Assembly (NCBI GenBank): GCA_009885905.1 | Contig: VFJU01000306.1 | Span: forward strand, 1-10,907 | Direction: 5' to 3' | Length of the DNA: 10,907 nt | Source of the DNA: Verrucomicrobiota bacterium | GTDB lineage: Bacteria; Verrucomicrobiota; Verrucomicrobiia; Verrucomicrobiales; Akkermansiaceae | Shown: positions 6,442 to 10,907 of the stretch, piece after piece | Layout of the letters: each line of letters begins with the position of its first letter | Position numbering within the stretch: the stretch's first letter is position 1 | Notes under the pieces: generated by a model | Databases searched by the model: none | What the model saw: only the letters and a program-made list of their open reading frames with translations | Told to the model about the DNA's origin: nothing | Made by a program: the position numbers and the translations under genes

Positions 6442-6508
6442 TAAACGGGTGTGAATAAACGATAAAGTCTTCATACCGGTAAAACACCAATCCCCAACCC
6501 CAATCGCC

Positions 6509-7498
6509 ATGAAATTGTTTCCCCGCCTCGCATCCGCAACGCTTGGTCTGCTCGCTCTCTGCGGGTTTGCCAACGCTGAACCTCTCAAGATTGCTTACTC
6601 CGACTGGCCCGGCTGGGTAGCGTGGGAGATCGGCGTGCAAAAAGGCTGGTTCAAGGAAGCCGGCGTCGATGTCGAATTCCTTTGGTTTGATTACGTTCCT
6701 TCCATGGACGCCTACGTTTCCGGCAAGGCAGATGCCGTCTGCATGACCAATGGCGACGCCCTCGTCACCGGGGCCACCGGCAAGCCATCCGTCGCCATCA
6801 TCATCAATGACTTTTCCAACGGAAACGATATGATCGTCGCCGCCCCGGGCATCGAGTCCATGAAGGACATGAAAGGCAAAAAAGTCGGACTCGAAGAAGG
6901 CTTCGTTTCCCACCTCCTGCTACTCACTGGCCTCGAAAAAGCCGGACTTACTGCCGATGACGTCACCATCGTTAACACTCCTACTAACGAAACCCCACAA
7001 GTTCTGGCATCCAAGGCAGTCGATGCGATCGGAGCATGGCAACCCAGCTCTGGGCAAGCCCTCAAGGTTCTTCCTGGTTCCAAGCCCATCTTTACCTCCG
7101 CTGACTCGCCCGGTATCATCTACGATGTGCTCGCAGTATCCTCGGAAAGTCTCGAAAAGCGCAAAGACGACTGGATGAAAGTCACCAGAGTTTGGTATCG
7201 CATCGTGGATTACATGCAAAAAGAAGAAAACGTGGACGACGTTCTTAAAATCCTATCCGCCAGAGTCAAAATCACTCCTGAAGAATACGAGCCCTTCCTC
7301 AAAGGCACCTACATCCTCAAACTCGACGAAGCCCTGAAACGCTGGGAAGACACACCCGGCCTCAGCTCCATCTATGGTTCCAACAAAGTGGCGGACGCCT
7401 TCAACCTGAAGTTTAAAGTTTACGAAAAAAGCCAAGACGCCTCCAAATACCTAGACCCTTCATTTACCAAGGCTCTAGCAGCTGAACTCGCCAAGTAA
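6509..7498 (+). CDS. NitT/TauT-family ABC transporter, periplasmic substrate-binding protein
   Basis: This 329-residue exported protein captures a small solute in the periplasm and delivers it to the permease encoded next. Residues 1-23 are a classic Sec signal peptide (basic start, hydrophobic core, AlaAsnAla before Glu24). The mature protein begins with [14 protein letters not shown], the first strand and helix typical of NMT1/THI5- and SsuA-like binding proteins. VCMTNGDAL (77-85), NDFSNGND (100-107) and VDAIGAWQP (about 170) are further conserved blocks. From memory, the CMTNxDAL and FSNGND blocks also occur in binding proteins encoded beside urea/guanidine carboxylases, so a urea-like or guanidine-like ligand is possible but unproven. 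There is no Shine-Dalgarno sequence. A strong hairpin in the 90 bp before the permease gene probably makes this the most abundant product. Codons end mostly in C. Confidence 0.9.
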   Translation: MKLFPRLASATLGLLALCGFANAEPLKIAYSDWPGWVAWEIGVQKGWFKEAGVDVEFLWFDYVPSMDAYVSGKADAVCMTNGDALVTGATGKPSVAIIINDFSNGNDMIVAAPGIESMKDMKGKKVGLEEGFVSHLLLLTGLEKAGLTADDVTIVNTPTNETPQVLASKAVDAIGAWQPSSGQALKVLPGSKPIFTSADSPGIIYDVLAVSSESLEKRKDDWMKVTRVWYRIVDYMQKEENVDDVLKILSARVKITPEEYEPFLKGTYILKLDEALKRWEDTPGLSSIYGSNKVADAFNLKFKVYEKSQDASKYLDPSFTKALAAELAK

Positions 7499-7523
7499 AT
7501 TCACTCGCCGAAAAGTCATGATC

Positions 7524-7555
7524 GCCATGCCGCTAACAAATAACTGCGGCATGGC
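7524..7555 (+). terminator. Strong intercistronic hairpin (attenuator or mRNA-stabilising stem)
   Basis: GCCATGCCGC (7524-7533) pairs perfectly with GCGGCATGGC (7546-7555): ten base pairs, eight of them G:C, with a 12-nt loop. A T-rich but interrupted stretch, CTTTCTCT, follows. It sits between the binding-protein and permease genes. There it could terminate part of the transcripts or protect the 3' end of the binding-protein mRNA, as is known for other binding-protein-dependent importers. It is unlikely to be a full terminator, because no promoter is visible before the permease. Confidence 0.7.
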
Positions 7556-7588
7556 CTTTCTCTATCCAGCTTTGAACCAGTTCACCCC

Positions 7589-8944
7589 ATGACTGAGTCC
7601 CACCTCTTCAAAAACTGGTTTGTTATTCGAAGGGATCTCCCTCCATCCCGTCGGCTGCTGCTCACATGCATCTCATTTCTGCTGCCGATAGCCCTGTGGT
7701 GCTTCGTTTCATATGTCCCGTGGATATGGCACCCCGACATCAAAATCGAACTCTCCGCTGAGCGCGAAGGAGTCACTACCGTCTTCACTGCAGGCGATCA
7801 TGTGAGCAAAGGCTTTTTCCCCGAATTTGTAGAGGCAGTTCGAAAAGACAACGCTGTCGTCCTAGCAGCCCGCGCCGCAGGGACCTCCGAACCCGGAGCC
7901 AAACGTAAGAACCAGAAACTCCTTCGCCAACTCGCACCTCTCGCCGTTTCACACGATTGGCTCCCCTACACGGAAGCCCAAAACGACGCCGTCCTCTACA
8001 CCCTCTGGCGCGACATCGCCACAGGTAAGAAAGTTACGAAGCGCCCCTCCCTTACCCCAGAAAATCTCGATGTCGTCAGAAAAAATTGGGCGCTTCTCGC
8101 AGCGGCCTCGGCCGAATTTTCCTTCGCCAAACTCCCCGACACCTCACTTCTTAAACTCATCCCCCAAGGCAAACCCGCCAATCCGATCTATCTTCCAGCA
8201 CCGGACGAAGTCATTCGGACCGGCATCCGCGATTTCACAGCCAAGGTTCCTGAAGGTGAACTGACCATGGGAGATCGCTACAAGCGCTCACTTCAAGTCA
8301 TCTTCCTAGGCTTCTTATGGGCCTGCCTTGTCGGGATCCCCATCGGCATCCTTTGCGGTGTCTTCGACTTTTTCTCTAAACTCTTCGAGCCCTTCGTGGA
8401 CTTCTTCCGCTACATGCCGGCACCGACTTTCAGCACGCTGTTAGTTGCCATCCTCCTCGCAGGAGACGCACCCAAGATCGCCCTCGTCTTCATAGGAACG
8501 GTCTTTCAGCTCATTCTCGTCGTTTCCAAGACAACTCGTCTGCTGGATCCATCCTTGCTTGAAGCCGCACAGACACTCGGTGCCAAACCCCGGCAGATGA
8601 TCACCCACGTGGTCATTCCCGGCATTTTGCCAAATCTCTACAACGACCTGCGCATTCTCCTCGGCTGGGCTTGGACCTGGCTGGTGATTGCCGAGCTGAT
8701 CGGCGTCAAAAGCGGACTCACCGAGTTCATTGAGACTCAGGGTAGGTTCCGGAACTTTGATCGCGTCTTCCCGGTAATCATCCTGATCGGTGTCACCGGT
8801 TTCGTGATGGATCAAATTCTATCATGGCTTCATGGCATCTTCTTCCCATGGGCCGGGACCAGCAGTTCGTTCACGCGCAACCTGATCAGAATCCTCAGAT
8901 GGCCGGTCAAAATGATCTCCCGCAGTAATCCAGCCACCCCATGA
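7589..8944 (+). CDS. NitT/TauT-family ABC transporter permease with large extra periplasmic region
   Basis: This inner-membrane subunit forms the translocation path. A first hydrophobic segment lies at about 23-47. The family core resumes at YLPAPDEV (201-208), the usual start of TauC/SsuC-like proteins after helix 1, and continues through about five membrane segments. EAAQTLGA (325-332) followed by IPGILP is the cytoplasmic EAA loop that contacts the ATPase. Between residues about 48 and 200 are roughly 150 hydrophilic, charged residues not found in ordinary family members, which are about 250-280 long; this one has 451. By topology this part should face the periplasm. It contains no motif I recognise. 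The stop overlaps the ATPase start by ATGA, so the two are translationally coupled. The start is preceded by CACCCC and no Shine-Dalgarno sequence. Function as importer permease is secure; substrate is unknown. Confidence 0.9.
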   Translation: MTESHLFKNWFVIRRDLPPSRRLLLTCISFLLPIALWCFVSYVPWIWHPDIKIELSAEREGVTTVFTAGDHVSKGFFPEFVEAVRKDNAVVLAARAAGTSEPGAKRKNQKLLRQLAPLAVSHDWLPYTEAQNDAVLYTLWRDIATGKKVTKRPSLTPENLDVVRKNWALLAAASAEFSFAKLPDTSLLKLIPQGKPANPIYLPAPDEVIRTGIRDFTAKVPEGELTMGDRYKRSLQVIFLGFLWACLVGIPIGILCGVFDFFSKLFEPFVDFFRYMPAPTFSTLLVAILLAGDAPKIALVFIGTVFQLILVVSKTTRLLDPSLLEAAQTLGAKPRQMITHVVIPGILPNLYNDLRILLGWAWTWLVIAELIGVKSGLTEFIETQGRFRNFDRVFPVIILIGVTGFVMDQILSWLHGIFFPWAGTSSSFTRNLIRILRWPVKMISRSNPATP

Positions 8945-9837
8945 AAACCGATCCCTTGCTCCCTGACTACCGCGAGCAGACTCCCGAGGTTGCCGCACGT
9001 TTCGCACGGCTCGTCAAACGGCCCGTGGCCTTGGAAGTCTCCGGATTGACGAAACGGTTTGAAACTCCGCGCGGCATCGTCACCGCACTCGACGACGTTT
9101 CATTCTCCGTGCACAAGCGCGAGTTGCTCAGCGTCATCGGCCCTTCGGGCTGTGGCAAGTCCACTTTGGTTAGGATCCTCGCAGGGCTTGAGACCCCCTC
9201 CGGCGGAGAAGTCAAAGTTTACGGCGAACCCGTCTCCGGCCCCGGCCCGGACCGAGGCATGGTATTTCAAGGATACACCCTCTTTCCATGGCGCACGGTG
9301 AAAGAGAACGTCATGTTCGGTCCTCGCATGGCCGGAACATCCGCGTTTACTGCTGATTCAGAAGCTCGCGAGTGGATTGAACTCGTCGGCCTATCAAAAT
9401 TTGAAAACGCCTATCCACACCAGCTGTCCGGCGGCATGAAGCAACGGGTCGCGATTGCCAGAGCACTGGCGAACCAGCCTCGCGTTCTTTTCATGGACGA
9501 GCCGTTCGGCGCGCTCGATGCCCAGACGCGCTGCCAGATGCAGTCCTACCTGCTGGAAATCTGGAAGAATGTCGATATCACCATCGTCTTTATCACCCAC
9601 GATCTCGATGAAGCGGTCTTTCTATCAGACAGAATCCTGGTTCTCGACGCCAATCCAGGACGCGTCCGCGAAGTAGTGGAAGTGCCCGTTCCACGCCCCA
9701 GATCGACCGAGCAGCTTTTCGATCCATCCTTCCTCGGAGTGCGCAAGCACATCGACAATCTCATCCATCCTCCCGGCCAGGAACAAAAGGAGGCCCCAGT
9801 GCTTCGGATGGCGGTGGCAGATCCCGACGTGGTCTAA
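8941..9837 (+). CDS. NitT/TauT-family ABC transporter ATP-binding protein
   Basis: This cytosolic ATPase powers the importer. In its 298 residues are the Walker A motif GPSGCGKST (67-75), Q-loop Gln110 in [10 protein letters not shown], signature LSGGMKQR (162-169), Walker B with [12 protein letters not shown] (182-193) and switch histidine His220 in FITHDLDEA. The aromatic LFPW after the Q-loop is typical of the TauB/SsuB/NrtD group. It has about 28 extra residues before the nucleotide-binding fold and a tail of about 20 after it (from [10 protein letters not shown]), so it is slightly longer than usual (about 250-270). Neither extension resembles a regulatory domain. The ATG overlaps the permease stop by 4 bp. 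A 63-bp gap with a possible sigma-54 element separates it from the glutamine synthetase gene. Confidence 0.95.
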   Translation: MKTDPLLPDYREQTPEVAARFARLVKRPVALEVSGLTKRFETPRGIVTALDDVSFSVHKRELLSVIGPSGCGKSTLVRILAGLETPSGGEVKVYGEPVSGPGPDRGMVFQGYTLFPWRTVKENVMFGPRMAGTSAFTADSEAREWIELVGLSKFENAYPHQLSGGMKQRVAIARALANQPRVLFMDEPFGALDAQTRCQMQSYLLEIWKNVDITIVFITHDLDEAVFLSDRILVLDANPGRVREVVEVPVPRPRSTEQLFDPSFLGVRKHIDNLIHPPGQEQKEAPVLRMAVADPDVV

Positions 9838-9843
9838 CATTCA

Positions 9844-9859
9844 TGGAATTTTAACAGCA
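9844..9859 (+). promoter_or_regulatory. Possible second sigma-54 promoter before glutamine synthetase
   Basis: TGGAATTTTAACAGCA has the invariant GG (9845-9846) and GC (9857-9858) exactly 10 bp apart and matches the consensus ends, but four of the other positions do not fit. The start would be near 9870, 31 nt before the ATG at 9901. It is the only GG-N10-GC element in this 63-bp gap. Alone it would be weak evidence; its position before glutamine synthetase, and the better element upstream of the operon, raise it. Confidence 0.35.
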
Positions 9860-9900
9860 TTTTCAGATCCTAACATCTTCACATTTATTCTTCAAATCGT

Positions 9901-10907
9901 ATGAACCAAGAACAGATCCGCGCCATGCGCGACGAGCTCAAATCCAAAGGCGTCAAATACTGCATCGGTGCATTCGTCGACATCCAAGGTGTTCCCAAAG
10001 GCAAATTCGTGCCCATCGATCACTTTGAGGATTTCGCCGCAGGGAGCGAGCTCTACACCGGGTATGCATTGGATGGTGTCGGCCAGCGGCCGAACGATGA
10101 TGAAATCGCGTCGTTGCCGGATCTCACCCGTGGTTGCGTTCTGCCATGGAACAAAGAAGTCGCTTGGTTTCCCGCAGATAACACCTTCAAAGGGCAGCCT
10201 TACGAAGTGAGCACCCGCGTGGCTCTCCAAAAACAGCTGGCAGAAGCTGCAAAAATGGGCTTCGGCATGAACCTCGGCATCGAGTGCGAACTCTACGTCG
10301 TCAAACTCGCAGAGGACGGCACGCTTCAGATTCCCAACCCGGACGATGATCTCGTGAAGGCCTGTTACGACGTGAAACGTTTCCTCGACCGCTATACTTG
10401 GATCGACAAGGTTTCCACCGCCATCAATGACCTTGGCTGGGATCTCTACTCGTTAGATCACGAGGATGCCAACTCCCAGTTTGAATTCGACTTCAAGTAT
10501 GCAGACGCCCTCACCATGTGCGACCGCTACATCTTTTTCCGATTGATGGCAAAGCACTACGCCGCTGAGGAGGGCCTGCTCGCCACCTTCATGCCGAAGC
10601 CGTTCGCGAACCGCACCGGCAGCGGCGCGCACTTCAACATGTCGTTCTACGATCTCGAAACCGGCGAAAACCTCTTTAAATGCGATCACGCCAAGGATCC
10701 CCGTGGTCTTGGAATCAGCGAGCTTGGCTATCAGTTCATTGCCGGAGTTCTCAAACACGGTCCCGCCCTGTGCGCGGCATTCGCCCCCACGGTCAACAGC
10801 TACAAACGCCTCGTTCGTCGCGGTCTGATGTCATACTTCACCTGGGCTCCGGTCTTTAATAGCTATGGCAGGAACAACCGCACCAACTCCGTGAGAGTGC
10901 CGATGGC
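9901..10907 (+). CDS. glnT: Type III glutamine synthetase / gamma-glutamyl-amide ligase (partial, runs off right edge)
   Basis: The frame is open from ATG 9901 to the edge: 335 codons, with an estimated 100 residues missing from the C-terminus. The family joins ammonia (GlnT) or, in close relatives, methylamine (gamma-glutamylmethylamide synthetase, GMAS) to the gamma-carboxyl of glutamate with ATP. The N-terminal beta-grasp region has [14 protein letters not shown] (25-38). The catalytic part carries GIECELY (126-132, metal-binding Glu128 and Glu130), [13 protein letters not shown] (186-198), the FMPKPF block (230-235), the GSGAHFN loop (240-246) with His244, and [10 protein letters not shown] (325-334) with Arg327 and Arg332, which bind glutamate and phosphate. 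The DHEDANxQFE block is characteristic of the type III/GMAS group rather than GlnA type I. It follows the importer ATPase by 63 bp, implying that imported nitrogen is assimilated here. I cannot separate GlnT from GMAS activity by sequence alone. Confidence 0.88.
   Translation, partial: MNQEQIRAMRDELKSKGVKYCIGAFVDIQGVPKGKFVPIDHFEDFAAGSELYTGYALDGVGQRPNDDEIASLPDLTRGCVLPWNKEVAWFPADNTFKGQPYEVSTRVALQKQLAEAAKMGFGMNLGIECELYVVKLAEDGTLQIPNPDDDLVKACYDVKRFLDRYTWIDKVSTAINDLGWDLYSLDHEDANSQFEFDFKYADALTMCDRYIFFRLMAKHYAAEEGLLATFMPKPFANRTGSGAHFNMSFYDLETGENLFKCDHAKDPRGLGISELGYQFIAGVLKHGPALCAAFAPTVNSYKRLVRRGLMSYFTWAPVFNSYGRNNRTNSVRVPM

Noticed and set aside
6310..6508. A guanidine-type (ykkC, mini-ykkC, ykkC-III) or other known riboswitch before the importer
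   Set aside because: I looked because of the binding-protein motifs, but found none of the conserved loop sequences I know. The predicted start leaves only about 57 nt of leader.
6131..6913. Open minus-strand frame of 260 codons across the aroK/importer gap
   Set aside because: It overlaps aroK in another frame and is antisense to the binding-protein gene. It has no recognisable domain, and both overlapped genes are secure.

Overview
The window is ordinary-looking chromosomal DNA from a Gram-negative bacterium of moderate GC. It holds eleven protein genes, two of them cut by the window edges. Several things fit a PVC-type bacterium, perhaps Verrucomicrobiota: a type III glutamine synthetase, a eukaryote-like family 2 sulfotransferase, an ExuT-type sugar-acid carrier, and start codons almost without Shine-Dalgarno sequences. 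That assignment is a guess from memory and could be wrong. No RNA gene, CRISPR array, insertion sequence or phage gene was seen.

Left part (1-4720). A PAPS-dependent sulfotransferase gene runs off the left edge on the minus strand. Divergent from it is ruvA (Holliday junction helicase subunit). Then comes a likely sugar-acid catabolic group: a D-2-hydroxyacid dehydrogenase overlapping gluconokinase (gntK) by 4 bp, followed after a 114 bp gap by an MFS anion:cation symporter of the hexuronate/gluconate type. A plausible pathway is uptake of a (keto)aldonate, reduction to gluconate, then phosphorylation to 6-phosphogluconate. The gaps before the dehydrogenase and before the carrier both carry a related ~35 bp sequence.

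Middle (4727-6309, minus strand). aroK (shikimate kinase) and queG (epoxyqueuosine reductase) form a tight pair, 5 bp apart. queG converges on the carrier gene with only 6 bp between stop codons.

Right part (6310-10907). This is the most interesting region. A NitT/TauT-type ABC importer (binding protein, permease, ATPase) is followed by a type III glutamine synthetase / gamma-glutamyl-amide ligase gene that runs off the right edge. A near-consensus sigma-54 promoter lies 83 bp upstream of the binding-protein gene. A second, weaker GG-N10-GC element lies just before the glutamine synthetase gene. This suggests a nitrogen-responsive uptake and assimilation operon. The permease is odd: about 150 extra residues sit between its first membrane segment and the normal family core, giving 451 residues instead of about 260. 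A perfect 10-bp hairpin separates the binding-protein gene from the permease gene and probably sets their relative expression. The imported substrate cannot be read from the sequence; urea-, guanidine- or amine-like small nitrogen compounds are reasonable candidates.
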